A DNA stretch of 64,000 nt, taken from Euryodendron excelsum. Lineage: Eukaryota > Streptophyta > Magnoliopsida > Ericales > Pentaphylacaceae. A program made the translations under genes and the position numbers. Positions 22,606-35,149 of the stretch are shown in pieces. The DNA lies in assembly GCA_033060915.1 (NCBI GenBank), contig CM065390.1, forward strand, positions 17,096,501-17,160,500, read 5' to 3'. Positions within the stretch are counted from its first letter, which is position 1. Every line of letters begins with the position of its first letter. The notes under the pieces are model-generated. The model ran no database searches. It was not told where the DNA came from and saw only the letters and a program-made list of their open reading frames with translations.

Positions 22606-23746
22606 TGTTAGAATAATTGGGTGTAAACCCATTATTTTATTGATCTTTGAGCCAATATAAATGTAGGACTCATGCATCCTTTGTGTCGGGTCTTTGGTGC
22701 GTTGGATTTACCTCCGAGAGGAGATGAATCTAGACTATTTACTTGCTCAAATCCGTGTAGGATTGAATGAGTTATTGGCTTCCAAAGTCACCCCCTTGAA
22801 TATGGGTTATGTAGTTGAAAGTGGGTAATCCCACATTGATTTCTTATGGGGAAATAAGTTGTCCATATATAACCCAAGTTTGGAGTAAGGTTTGGGCCCC
22901 AAGGGGCACCCCACTTTTGTGGAAGGGGGAGGACCTATGAAACCCATGGGTTGACCCAATACTCTACACACGCGCCGCCGCCACCGCCGGCCCGTCCGGT
23001 CCGGGTCGAGTAGGGATGTGGACGTGGGCGTGGGTCGTGGGTTCGGTTCAAGTCTTATCTTTTTGGGTTAGCGTCGGAATTAAATTAATTAATTTTATAT
23101 TAATTAATTAATTAGTTTCTGACAGTTTGACCGAACAGATGTGACTGTTGACCGAACAGGTGCGTCCCTCCGGTAAGGGGCTGTTTGGTTGACCGAACAG
23201 GTGCGTCCCTTTGGTAAGGGACTGTTTGGCTGCTGGTACCTGTTCGAACCAGTGTTTCAAACAGACACCTTGGCTCTATAAATAGAGCAGCATTCTAGCA
23301 TTCATGGCATCCAATCCAATCGAAAAATTCTGAATTGTTGCATACAACGAATTATTCTTCTTCCTTCCGTATTTCCTGAGAGAGTTCAGATCATCTGGTG
23401 AAACCGCTGAGCAGTTTTTATTAAAGTACTGCCTAAAGACTGCTGAGATCGTTTTATCCTGGGAGTCAGACGCCCAACATCCCGTGAGCACCAACTGTGG
23501 GGGGTGAATCTGTCTTTAAGGAAAGATTGTGAAACACTCGACTCGATCTATCTTTCGACTTCTACATTTTCTATTTTTGTGAACGACAACCGGGTAAGTC
23601 ATTACATTTTAATTTGTTCTTATTCAGATTCTGATTGTCTTCTAGTTTAAATTGCTTCTAGTTGATAATTAGATAATTCGTGTTATTTATTATTTGTGAT
23701 CACTGATTATACACATAGTAATTAAATAGAGATTATATAACTAACA
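22606..23746 (+). repeat. 3' LTR of the copia element
   Basis: 1,141 bp ending ACTAACA, followed by the AATAC target duplication. It retains the TATA box and the TGAATCTGTCTTTAAG word. Confidence 0.95.
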
Positions 23747-25745
23747 AATACTATTCCAGTGCCCAACGTGGACGGCAAGACACTGGCCAACGTGATTGAA
23801 GACCGCAAGGAGCATGCAAACCCAGAAGCCGAATCAGCCGATCTCAAAACCCACGGCTCCGATTTTGTCGAGAAAGATCAGGCGGTTCTATAGGATCTCA
23901 CCATGGCAGCAAACTATCTCGATGTTAAGGACTTGTTGGATAAACTCTGTGAGAAAGTTGCAGCCATGATTAGAGGAAAGTCGCCAGGGGAGATCCACCA
24001 AGAGAACTATTGGAATATTAATCAATAGTTAGATAAATTCTGGGTGAAGTTTAGGAACTACTGCATGCATGATGAGAATCCACCAAGAGAATAGTTGCAA
24101 TATTAATCAATAGTTGGGTTAGTATGCATACAAATAAGAGAAATACAAAAACAATGGATGGTTGTGAAAGACATTATATAGTTGTTTATGCACAAACATA
24201 CATGTATATATCTATCTATACACACATTGTACACTGTCAATGGAACAGTTGCATGCAAGCAGAAGAAACTACTGTAGGATTATGCTTTCAGGACCCATAT
24301 AAGTCTCGTGGTGGACTCTTTCTCATGCGACCATTGTTATAACAGTGAAATTTGAAAGGCAATGAAAGGATATATTTAATTTGTGATAGTAGACTTGTTG
24401 CTTGGTTTTTTTGTCTTTTTATTTTTTCTTTGTGGTACTTAAAATAGATTACAGATAGGCTATTTTATATATTCTCGAGAGAGTATTACCTTTTAACACT
24501 ACACGGTTATTGGCAGGAGATCTCATCGTACCTATGTCAAAGTTAAAACTTAGGTACAACAATGTATTCTGAGAGTTAAAGGATAGGTTTAACTCTACCA
24601 AATGATTAAAGAGACTTAAATCTAAGTATTAAGCGAGAAAATTCGAATTCTTACCCCTAAATCAACAAGTTGGTGGTTTGTCGCTTGTGTCTCCAAATGG
24701 AACTTACCAAAGGAAACATTTGTCCTTGTAAATATATACAACTGAAACTCTGCCTTTCTCAACACCCTATCATTGCATATCTGGCTCTCCTTCCTTAAGT
24801 TGAGAATCGATTGTCTTGATCACTAACAAAATCATCTTGTTGAGGGAACAAGGCGAAGAAGGGAGGCGCCTCTGCGTATTTCCGCGTCAATTTTATGATT
24901 CATATCAAGTGAACATTCATTGTTGATGGTGCATAGTTGTTGAAAAACTCATTTAGAATGGGAAGTATGTTTTTTCAAAAATACACCTTCAGTATGAGTA
25001 AGAAACTTGTTTAGAAATTAAAAAAAAAAAACATTTTGGAAATGCAAGAAAAATGTTTCAGAAATATTTTAAAAACATGATGAAATGATTAGGATACATT
25101 TGGGATATTGTATGAAAATTCTTGAGAAACTAGTGAGAAACATTACAAAATCTTGAAATATTAATTTTTTTTATAAATTTGTTTCTCTAAAGTTCCAACT
25201 AAATATCTATAAAATTATTCATATAATTTTCTATTAAGTTTTTTAAATATCTTCTTTAAATTTTATGAAAACTTCTTAATAAAATTCTTATTAAAATTTA
25301 TAATCGTTTCGCGTCTCCCATTTCCCATTTTCTCCTAATTTTTTTGGTTGTTTTTCCCACCTATGTTCTATTGACTTTTTTCATCTTCCGCTTCTCATTT
25401 TACTAACTATGCGATGGTATATGTGAATTGCCAATCCTTTATTTTAGCTACAAATTCTCAATGGAGGGTTTTTCTTTTTTTGGGGGGGCGGGGCTGTTCA
25501 ATTACAAGGTGTAGATTTTTTACCAAGATTCTCTGGAGCTCTCATGCAAGCCCATTCGAACTATGTTACTTACATGATATCCAGGCCACCATGCATCAAC
25601 AAAAATTAGCCCATTCGAACTATGTTAATTACATGATATCCAGGCCACCATGCATCAACAAAAATTAGGTAAATTTTATACATCAGCATCAATAACAGCT
25701 GATCAAAGAAAATATAAAAGAGATCAAACTTTAGACTTCAACCTT

Positions 25746-26300
25746 AGTATGAGAGTCAATCAAACACTTGCCACCCATGTGGTTACCATGGTAAGCCTTG
25801 CCGATATGGAGAAGGGAATACATGGTGGTGCCATCAATAGTTTAATTATGAATAAAGGGAAGAAATTATTCAGTAGATTCAGAACACTACTTCAGCATGA
25901 TGATATAATGTATCCAACTAATTATAAATAGATATATATTCCTATTTTAAGTTAATTGATCTAATTTTTAGAACAATGAAAATAACAACTTCTTAATATG
26001 TTCATATTAATTATACATGTAGTTAAGTTGACAAAAAAATAAATAATATTTTTATTTATAATTTATTGAGCACACCATATTATCATATTAAATGTAATTT
26101 TTCAATTATGTGGGTAGGAGGAGCCCAATGAACCTGAACCCTTCACCTTCTTGGGGAACATGGTCGCGGGCAAAGAGAGGCTCGCTATCATGGTCAACTA
26201 TATAACGCCTACGATTGCTCTAAAGTTCCAAGTACAAAAATCGTGAGTTGTGTTGGGACACTTTCATCGCACAGAAAGCTTTTATGCTGGTGGCGGACCC
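25746..26300 (+). other. Unrecognised coding-like remnant, unit 1 copy
   Basis: VVTM.SLADMEKGIHGGAINSL reads open near 25783-25860 and matches the open frame at 49732-49944 in unit 2. Here the frame is broken by about 250 bp of extra AT-rich sequence before GAGGAGCCCAATGAACCTGA (about 26117). I do not recognise the family; a minus-strand origin is also possible. Confidence 0.3.
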
Positions 26301-27274
26301 TTATAAATTAGTGTTTCCGAAGAATAAAAAAAAAAAAAAAGAAAAAGAAAAAGCACCACTATACAATATAATTTTTTTTTTTTTCTTTTTTGGTCCCCCT
26401 CTCTTTTGAGAAGGTAAGGTTGGGCAACAACCAGAAATAATTAGAGTAAATATTCAAGTTAATTTACAATAGATATTCTTATTTGACCTCAAAAATCAGG
26501 TTTCACCCCACTCTTAATTGGAGAGGTTTGGTATTTAAATAAACAAGATCATAGTGAAATAGGAAACAAATAATTTAACCAGAAACGAGTTCTGTTAATG
26601 GTAGCACTACAACTTAAAATTTCGTGTCAAACAATGAGATTAAGAAAATTTAAATTCAATAAAATTTTATCTTGTATTAGACAAAAAATTAAAAGAACAA
26701 AAAGGAGCTAATTACATAGGTATTCCCTCTAGTTTGTTGTCTAATTACATCAATTTTATCCTTTAGATTTGTAAAAAAAAATGCAATATTAATTCAAAAC
26801 TCAAACTCTAACTTACTCAATGATAAAACCCATCCCGCCCTAATAAATTTTCTCTCTTTCCGTACCATGACTTGTGTCGAGTTTATTACAAATTTAAAAA
26901 GTAGTTTTTGTTTACAAGATGCAATTTCCGATAAATGTAACTCATCCCATCCTTACCCTTTACCATCACTAACAACAAATGCTATTGTTAGTCCTTGTAA
27001 CTGTTTTATAATTCTTCAAATATTCGTCACTTAAAAATGAGTATATTTTTAGGTCCCATTTTTCTTTCACGTTTAATCCAAATTTACACTAACATCTAAA
27101 AGTATTTTAGTACCATGGCTATGAAAGAACCAAAGATCATAATGTCAAACAAATTTTAACAACCCAAATGACCACTTTGCAACATGCTAAAAATGAGTAG
27201 CTTGATTAAAATGAGATTTGTATATAAAGTTGGTGTGCCCCTTTTGACCAAAAGTAGAGAGGAGGAAATTCATT

Positions 27275-27475
27275 ATGAATGTTGTTCAGCGGTTCAGATC
27301 AAGCCTGCTACTTTGTGCCCAACGTATATTCACTGACATGACAGCCGACCTGCCCTCGTCGGCCTGTAGGGTCCTACTCCAGCTGTTTCATTTGCCGTCA
27401 CGTCACGGTCTTCTCTTGGCATTTCCTTCCACCATGTTGATGGCGACCCCATTTTCTGCCATTGCCAGCAGATAA
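27275..27475 (+). other. GC-richer island, possibly old exon or promoter
   Basis: This 200-bp stretch is clearly richer in G and C than its surroundings, contains TCACGTCACG (an ACGT-core word bound by plant bZIP factors) and is conserved at about 51015-51215. The open frame here is broken in unit 2, which argues against coding. Confidence 0.25.
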
Positions 27476-30400
27476 AAGTCTTCTTTTCTACGAAGAAAAG
27501 CTTCTAGGCACGTAGTATGAATATTAAATTTTATCATGCGTTATTTATTGATATTAATTTTGTCGGCACATAAAAAACTCTCTATTATAGAAAAATATCT
27601 AGTAACTAAGTAAGACGAGATTTTTAGATGCCTGTTTATATTAAATTCGGTCATTCGTTATTTATTATATTAAAAGTTATTTTTATTAATTACAAATTCA
27701 TGTTATTTATTAATGTAATAAATATCACATAACTCAATTTAATAAAAATAAATACTAAATAATTTAGACTACCTACTGGGACTTTTTTTCTTCCCTCTTC
27801 TATGAACTGGGAAAAAAATTAGTGACAAAGTAGCATTTACCATTATTGGAAGTAATTATCCAAAGTTACTGTCACACGTCATTATATTAATGTAGTGTGA
27901 CATTTCATTTAAATTGTGACATATCATACAGCTAGGATAATACTTATAATTTCTCAAATAATATTGTCTCCCTCTGTGCATTGCATCATAAGAATAAATT
28001 TTTACTTATATAAGCATGATGATATGGTGTGATGGTCACCCTAGATAATTTCTCCTTTTAGTGGATCAGATGATTGCCTAATATAAAACTTAAATAAATT
28101 AAAACTTTATTTATTAACCAAAAAAAAAAGTAAAAAGGTGGCACTCATATTTTCAATTATTAATATTGTTAACACTTTGAAAAATACTATTTTTCTAAAA
28201 TATCTCTTAAAAAATTCAGATGTGATTTTTGGCAGTTATAGCCCGTCACTAAGGACACTGGCGTACCTAGCATGGGCCTAGAGGGGCACCCCTAGATTTT
28301 TAATAACTCTATTTTTTATATAATTTTAGTAGAGTTCCTCAATTATGTTCATCCTAAGATTTATAAGTTGTTCCTTTTAAATAGTTATCTTATTTTAAAG
28401 ATTTTTTTATATATTATATGTACCAAAAAAAATTATATATATACACATGCAGTAAGTCTATGTTTAATTACAAAAAATGGTTCAGATCAATGGTTGCCGT
28501 TTGATTGTATTTTTTTAGTTCCAACTCTAATTGTGAATATTTTATTTTAAATTGAAAGGTTCTAAATCAATAACATTATTTTATACAAAAATTGTGTATG
28601 AATTTTTTGATCGCATAATGTTGCCCTATAATATTTACTTTATGTGTATTAGGTAGCTCTCCATATAAGACTTAAACAGTCATTGGTAATATCTACCTAC
28701 CTATTAAAAATTAGTAATTGGTAATACAATATTCTCACAAAGCCAAAAATAATAATAATCAGCTGGGAAGCTCGCGAATGCTCCTTACGTACTACTTGAC
28801 CAACCTTAGGTCACATAATTCTTTTAAGTAGGTGGACTAATTTTGTTCTAATTCTTGAACTGACGAATTAAGAACTAATCTTTATTAAATTCTTCAACTC
28901 AAACTGTCAAATTCTTGAATTTTAATTTAAACTAATAGTTAGTTATCACGTGTATTGTTATGGTATTATAATATATAAAAATACAAAACTTCTATTGAAA
29001 CTTCGCATAAAAACTTATATGATTTAGTTTAAAATGACTATTTTGTTTCTTTTATTTATTTTAAATATTATAAATTTAGGTTTTTTTAAGATATTGATGC
29101 ATAATAAAATTAATAATTATTTAAAGAGTATATATATGTTTATATTTTTATATTTATATATGTAATTATGCATATACGTGCACAACCCTGTCACTCTCGA
29201 CATATTTTTGTAAATAATGCTCTCACTCTCCCCCTCACACGGTCAACCCACGCCTCCACCCGCATTTCGAATTGGTGATTTAGGACCAACCCACCTTGCC
29301 ACGTCATTGATCGGTCATTTACACAAATCAGTTGCCACGTCCGCGTATGATGACTTTTTACTATTCAGCCGGCGTGGCTGTTTTTTGGTTGGTAATTGAG
29401 TGTGGACAATGCTTGGCTAATATTGTTGTGGATTAATTACAAATATATTCTTTAAATTATAATTTAGTATTATTATTTTTTTAAATTTTAAAACATATTA
29501 TGTTGACTTTTTGAATTATTAATTTATATTAATCAATTTTTTTAAATATATTAGCAATTAGTTAGAGAAATAAATAAAAAAAATTATCATATAACTTGTA
29601 CATGTTCATAAAAGTAATGTTATACCTAAATTACATTGTTTATTTGTAATAATTATCCAATAATTGAAATACTCTTTATATTGTTTCTATATTCACATGT
29701 CATTTCAAAAGACATTTCAGTTATTAGACAATTATTATAACAAGAAAATATTAATTTAGGCATAAACTATACTTTTGTGAACATATAAAAGTCAAATAAT
29801 AATTTTCCTAATAGATTGCTAACAAGAGGAGCTGATTGATACAAATTAATAATTTAAGGGGTTAACTTATTACATTTTAGAGCTTAGAGGACATAGTAAT
29901 ATTGAGTCATAGTTCAAAGGGTGTGTGCTTGTAATTAACCTTACTATTGCACATCGTATTTTTATTTTTTTTTGCACCTTGCAAGGCCTGTACAATAAAT
30001 CAAGATACTCGAGTTTGACTCTTACACTAAAATTGGATTTAAAAAAATAAGTTAAATTTGACTACATTTTGAAACTCATAAATTTTTTGAATTCAACTAG
30101 ATAAGCCTATAAGAACACTAAAATTGGATTTAAAAAACCAAACTATTCGAGTTCAGATCATGATCATTAAGTTCAGTTTTGTTTGAAATCGAGTCAAAAA
30201 ATAAACAAATTAAACTTAAACACACTTTAAAATTTGTCAAATTTTCAAACCTAGCTTAATAACACACTACTCAACTTAATTCAACTCTTTACAATTAGGG
30301 ATAACAATTTGACAAGAAAATTGAAATTTCGCATTACTTGCCTCTAATAGAAAAGGTTTGAAATATGAATAAAAAGGTTAGAGTAAGATTTAGGAAAGAA

Positions 30401-31048
30401 AATGTAACCAAAAACAAGTTTGGGATGAGGTAAGTTTAGGCCACTCCAACTCAATTATATAATAAAATCCCTGAATACTCAATGTTACATCTTAACAATC
30501 TAAAATATTCTTTGTATATACAAGTAAATATTAGGGTTTTAACGTTACTTCTTATTCTTAGAATTTATCCTCTCTCTCTTTTGAATTTTATATGATGGTA
30601 ATGTTTGTATAATTTGTATTATTTTTATCTTTGGAGAATTATTTTTATTTTAAAATTTTATATGGGTTTAAACCATTTCAATCTAAATCTTGATTAATTT
30701 AAGTGAGGAGATTCAACAGTCATAGTTTTAGGAGTGTAATGAATTTTTTCTGTTAGAAGTGAGGTAGGGTTTAGCTTAACCCATTATTTATTTTAACTAG
30801 CTATTTTTTAAAAATTATCTAACAATATTTTCCATTTTAACTAGTCACCTCATGAATTATTTTTTTTTTAACATTCACCATAATAAAAGAGGAAATAAAA
30901 GAGAGAAAAGAGTAAGAAATTTGTGAATTAGAATTTGGAAGATAAAAATAAAACTCTCTAAAATAGAGAGTCATATAGAAAACTAATTAGAGAGCTATTT
31001 TTGAAATTTAACTCTCTAAAATAGATAAGAGAGCTACTTTAAAAAGCT

Positions 31049-31190
31049 CATTAGAGACGCTATTATACCATGAATATATGATAAAACTATAGTGCATCTA
31101 ATTTACTAAAATGCCCTCATACCTAAAGCCCTAGAGCCCATTAGAGACGCTATTATACCATGAATATATGATAAAACTATAGTGCATCTA
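31049..31190. repeat. Perfect 52-bp direct duplication at the end of unit 1
   Basis: 31049-31100 and 31139-31190 are identical (CATTAGAGACGCTATTATAC...AGTGCATCTA), offset by 90 bp. The unit 2 counterpart (about 59669-59720) has one copy. The second copy joins sequence unrelated to unit 2, so it marks a rearrangement breakpoint. Confidence 0.9.
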
Positions 31191-31700
31191 ACCAGCTTGC
31201 TCAACGAGTCCAATCCGAACCGGACGCCTGTCAGTTTAGTTCAATTGGTCAATTGAGCATAATTGAATGCTTGGACCTTCGTCGAATTCTTTACTTCTCC
31301 GTTCCAAAAAAAAATCATGTGCTTAGTACGGTCTAACGTAGGCAATTAATGCAGCCTAAATACCATGTACCCACTACTTTTATTTTCTTTTTAATTATGT
31401 TAAACTTTTACCTTGCACTTAGAGTATAGTCATTTAAAATATTTTTCATTTTTCTGACAATAATTGAACCGTTGTCCCATGAACCGACACTTTTTTGACG
31501 AAACTTCCAAAACAAGCCATACAACATGTCATTGATCAATTCCCACATGTTTATCCATACATGCCACGACGTAAATCACCACCATGGCCTTTCTTTGTAA
31601 CTCTCGCTCCTTTATTCTTACTCATCTCTCTCTCTCTCCAACTTCAATTTTTTATGTTAACTTGTGATGACTAGCATCCACCAGAGCGAAGTTCATAACC
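31191..31700. repeat. Spacer block paralogous to about 36690-37140
   Basis: Shared words include CATAATTGAATGCTTGGA and GTCATTGATCAAT at the same spacing. It is non-coding and more diverged than the unit 1/unit 2 pair. Confidence 0.5.
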
Positions 31701-31719
31701 TCCTTGCATTTGAAAAAAC

Positions 31720-31900
31720 AAAAATTATTAGTAAAAGAGAACAGAATTTTATTAAGCAAAGAGGAGAATTACAAGATAGGCATCACTGAAATATGGGACC
31801 CAAATCAGACCAAACCTATGGAGATCAAAGATAGAAAGAAAATAGAAAAGCAATAGAGGTGAAGAAGAGGAATAAGTTGGGAAGAAACCAACTACCTCTT
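31720..31900 (-). other. Possible LINE or retroposed 3' end
   Basis: On the minus strand, CTTGTAATTCTCCTCTTTGC is followed by TTAATAAAATTCTGTTCTC, which resembles the 3' tail region with AATAAA seen in plant LINEs. No reverse transcriptase is present. This is a weak call. Confidence 0.25.
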
Positions 31901-32036
31901 CATAACGCTTGCATTTGACATTTCTCTTAACCTACATCGAGTGCATTTGCTACATCCAAATGCGGCTTCAAAAAGTTGATTTGTTGGTTTTTGAGAAGCT
32001 TATTGCTTCACTGAAGTGACGTATTAGATGAAAATT

Positions 32037-32161
32037 CCAAAAGCACATATGGAAGGCAACATGCAACCGATTCCCTCATATTTGTCAGTACATGCAGCCA
32101 AACCAAACCCTCCCGCCCTGAGTTGCCATTGTAACTCTCACTTCCTTTTCTCTTCTTATTC

Positions 32162-32200
<39 letters not shown>

Positions 32201-32346
32201 AAAGCACATATGGAAGGAAACACGTAACCGAATCCCTTCCTATGTGGCGATATATACCACCAAACCAAACCGTCCCACCCTGAGTTGTCATTGTAGCTCT
32301 CAATTCTACTCTCTTCTCTTTTACCTCTCTCTCTCTCTCTCTCTCA
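32037..32346. repeat. Tandem repeat, about 160 bp, two copies, each ending in (CT)n
   Basis: Copy 1 starts CCAAAAGCACATATGGAAGG at 32037 and copy 2 starts at 32198. Both contain CCAAACCAAACC, CTGAGTTG.CATTGTA and a terminal (CT)n run. A third, more diverged relative lies at about 31550-31640. Confidence 0.85.
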
Positions 32347-32389
32347 AGTATTTCCCATAGGGAAGATCGTGACATCCTTTCTTTTGAAC

Positions 32390-32860
32390 TATCAGGTAAT
32401 TCTTTCTGTATTGTTCAAAATTGTAGGATAGGGTTTGCTTGAGCAATGTTATATTTCATTGAATTTTTTTATAAATTTTTCAGTCGAATTTCAATTTAGG
32501 ATTGCGCTTTTACATGTTTGTTGTTTCATTTTTATATAAATGGTCTTCAATGACTCATGGCAAATTGGCAATTGTAGGGTTTTATTTTCGCATTCTTTTG
32601 CTCATTTATGTTTTATTATAGGTTAAATTAGATGGGGTTTGTTTCAATGGGTGATGAATGGATAAATTTTGTTACAAGTTGTTCTAATTTGTGGGGTTGA
32701 TGGCTAACTAAGATTCCTTCAAATTCCTTTATTTTTGGGACCCAAATGGTTTGATTTTAACATCTGATTGGGGCTTCATTTAATTTTTATGAGATATTGG
32801 GAGAATTGGTTACCTATTTTCTATGATTATTTGTGGCCTCATAAGTCATAACCAACTGAG

Positions 32861-32891
<31 letters not shown>

Positions 32892-33100
32892 TTAATGGCT
32901 TGATTCCAAAATTTAACTTCGGCTTCATTATATTTATCAAAAATTAAAAATATATGTAACCAATTTTTCCAACACAATAATGTTTCTTCATAAATTCCTA
33001 GTATTATTTTATTGTTAAATTTATGACTTTTGTTTTTCAATTGACCATACATGGATCTTATAAGTTTTTCTCTTATGTGATGCACGCATCATGCACTTGA
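32390..33100. repeat. Older copy of the SKP1 upstream block
   Basis: Shares AATTGTAGG.TA.GGTTTG and GATTGCGCTTTTACA.GTTTRTTG with 5880-6090, 42380-42540 and 61545-61700, but is more diverged. It sits about 1.6 kb before SKP1 pseudogene 2, as expected if it belongs to that older duplicate. It includes a (CT)n run at 32861-32886. Confidence 0.65.
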
Positions 33101-34735
33101 TTCAAATCTCAGATAAAGATTTTTAAGAGGAGAATAAGGAAAGATAAGGGCTTACCTGAAATAAGATAGATGTGATGACTTTAAATGAGCTTGTGTCCTC
33201 TTGTCCTTTTTTATTTCAAAAAGTATACCTTGGCTAGGAAATAGAATAGTAACATTTCATTTTCTTATTCATCTTAAAAATAGAAACATGGTTTTGCTTT
33301 TTGTACAGTAACCTATAATTAAAATAGTTTATTGATAACATCATAAAGAAAAATGCTACAGTCACTGATTTTATTTATCTGATTATCATCACGAATAGAC
33401 AAGTGAGTGAATCCTACATTTATTGAATAATACAAATCCTTCGTTTATTCAAAAATGTAGATTCCATCACTTTTTGTCTTTTCGTGATGATAATCTGGTT
33501 AAAAAAAAGTCAGGCCCTAGCATTGCTCCATCATAAAAAGTGAACTCATGAATGGAGTTGGAATTAATTCTTTTTTTTTAATTGTGAAATCAATTTGAGT
33601 AACAACTTCAAAATTCCAGATTGTACATTGGTTTGTTTCCACTTAGAATGTCCCAGAAACTTAAGTTGGATCAAACGGGTCGCAGGTTGCTAGATACAAT
33701 AAAGAGATGGATAAAGTTTAGAAACTTCATTGCATGATATCCTAAGAAGTATATAAAAAGCAATTGCAACTCTAAATGCCTATTTACTTGCAATTGCATG
33801 TTATTAATTTTACTATACATGAATGATTATATGGAAGTGAATAATCATTAGATATGTGCAAGAATGGTTTTTCTTTAAGGATCTTGTGGTAAATTTATTT
33901 ATTTACATCTATCTTGTGCACTACAGTTGTCTATGAAAGAAAAATACAAACCCAAATCTTAAGTAAAGGTCGCAAATAGTTTATTGCCACCAAAGAGGCA
34001 GGATAATCACTTATGACAAAAAGTTAAATAGATATTTTTCCTCAAACAACAATTATACATAGGGATTGTTGTCAAATAGTCACCTCAACAAATTTAGATC
34101 CTCTTCATTCCATGATTAGAATGAAAATTTTCATTACATTAATTGCAATAATTGAAGAGTTCGTACGACTCTTAATTTAAAAATAAAAGAATAAGATAAT
34201 GTCAACTCAATTATGACTTAGAGAGTTTCTTGGAAACAAATAAATTTGTTATTATATAAAAGAAATAAATCTCAATATAAAATGAAGCAGTTTAAATAAT
34301 GACCTCATTTAGTTTGTTAGTTGATCGAACAATATATATATATATATATGAATCTCGATTCTAATGGAAAGGATATGATTGTATACAACAATAATAATAC
34401 TAGATATTTTTAGCATTAAACTAAAATATCAAATTTTGGAAAATATTAGTATTTAATGTTTACTGACTATGGTAGATACTGAACGTGCTTATTGGATGAA
34501 ATAAATTTTAAAAAAAACCCTTATATATTTGTCTTCTAGCATCAAAACCCTAGAATACAGCATCTTCAAATCCTTCTTTGCCAAGGCGAAAGCTAGCATA
34601 ACACCAACGAGAAAAAATACATATACACATACGCCTATACAAACACATTCTAGCATCTGGTCTGCAATATTTGGCATTCACTCTCTGTTTTCTTCAACTG
34701 TTCAAGTTTTCTAGGATTTTACTTCATCTGGAAAT
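33101..34735. other. Intergenic, no feature recognised
   Basis: AT-rich sequence without a convincing frame, repeat border or RNA gene. A short (TA)n lies at 34330-34349. Confidence 0.5.
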
Positions 34736-35149
34736 ATGTTTACACTGAGGAGCAAAGAAAATGAGGAATTCTGTGTAGAAGAGTCGGTTGTCCTCCAATG
34801 TGGGCTGTTCAAGGAAATGATCGAGGACAAGTGCGTAAAAGTAAGTGACACGATTCCACCGCAGTAAGTGAAAAGCAGGACCTTGGCTATGGCTTTAGAG
34901 TATTGCAAGAAACATGCGGATTCAACTCCGAGTGATGAGGACCTAAAGAAGTTTGATTCTGAGTTTGTCGAGAAACCAAAGCCAGATGTTCTTGAACTTT
35001 TCAACATCTCGAGGTACCTAAAGATTCACAAACTAGAGGACTCAAGCACTTAGAAGATTGCCAAATTATTCAACCTCAAGAACAATTTCACCTACCATGA
35101 TGTGCTGCAAATTGTTGATGAAAACGCACCGCCCTTCCCCGACATGTAA
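34736..35149 (+). pseudogene. SKP1: SKP1 pseudogene 2, diverged, two in-frame stops
   Basis: One continuous frame of 137 codons runs from ATG 34736 to TAA 35147. It aligns to SKP1: MFTLRSKENEEFCVEESVVL at the N-terminus, RTLAMALEYCKKHA in the middle, then DLKKFDSEFVEKPKPDVLEL, FNLKNNFTYHDVL and a diverged C-terminus ending FPDM in place of WAFE. TAA at 34865-34867 and TAG at 35051-35053 interrupt it, with no frameshift. It is shorter than normal SKP1 (about 155-160 residues) and has lost the conserved C-terminus that contacts F-box proteins. It is clearly older than pseudogene 1. Confidence 0.87.

Larger units (their letters stand above)
16725..23746 (+). mobile_element. Ty1/copia retrotransposon, full length
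   Basis: The element is 7,022 bp with LTRs at 16725-17855 and 22606-23746, both TGTTAGAATAATTGGG...ACTARCA. The target duplication AATAC (16720-16724 and 23747-23751) lies inside SKP1 pseudogene 1. One reading frame encodes gag, zinc knuckle, protease, integrase, reverse transcriptase and RNase H in copia order, interrupted only by three stop codons. The primer-binding site is unusual (see 17858-17873). This insertion is younger than the gypsy insertion as judged by its better LTR match and reading frame. I do not assign a named copia lineage. Confidence 0.95.
7606..23998 (+). pseudogene. SKP1: SKP1 pseudogene 1, split by two retrotransposons
   Basis: The reading frame lies in three pieces: 7606-7659 (18 codons, [11 protein letters not shown]...), 16658-16724 (starting with the duplicated AAGAG) and 23747-23998 (starting with the duplicated AATAC). 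Compared with the intact gene at 46923, the pieces are colinear once one copy of each 5-bp target duplication is discounted. The gypsy element sits after codon 18 and the copia element about 20 codons later. The third piece also has a TAC-to-TAG stop at 23891-23893. It loses the SKP1 C-terminus at about 23996, where the sequence jumps to DNA that lies about 700 bp downstream in unit 2. The product would have been an SCF ubiquitin-ligase adaptor; this copy cannot make it. Confidence 0.93.
23999..31135. repeat. Duplicated downstream block, unit 1 (paralogue of 47990-53659 and 58505-59745)
   Basis: About 7.1 kb of AT-rich DNA that aligns colinearly with unit 2 for its whole length, from GGAACTACTRCATGCATG near 24051 to the ATGCCCTCATACC words near 31120. 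Unit 2 differs by the CACTA insertion and small indels. No gene with a recognisable domain is present. Two short stretches look less AT-rich and coding-like (25764-25920 and 27275-27475). Confidence 0.85.

Noticed and set aside
32008..32375. Several overlapping 70-110 codon frames with RERERE or SLSLSL runs
   Set aside because: They are translations of (CT)n microsatellites in a tandem repeat.
34840..34868. A mini-intron in SKP1 pseudogene 2 (GTAAGTG...CCGCAG) that would remove the stop
   Set aside because: The interval is about 24 bp, far below the minimum plant intron size, and the residues it encodes align to SKP1.
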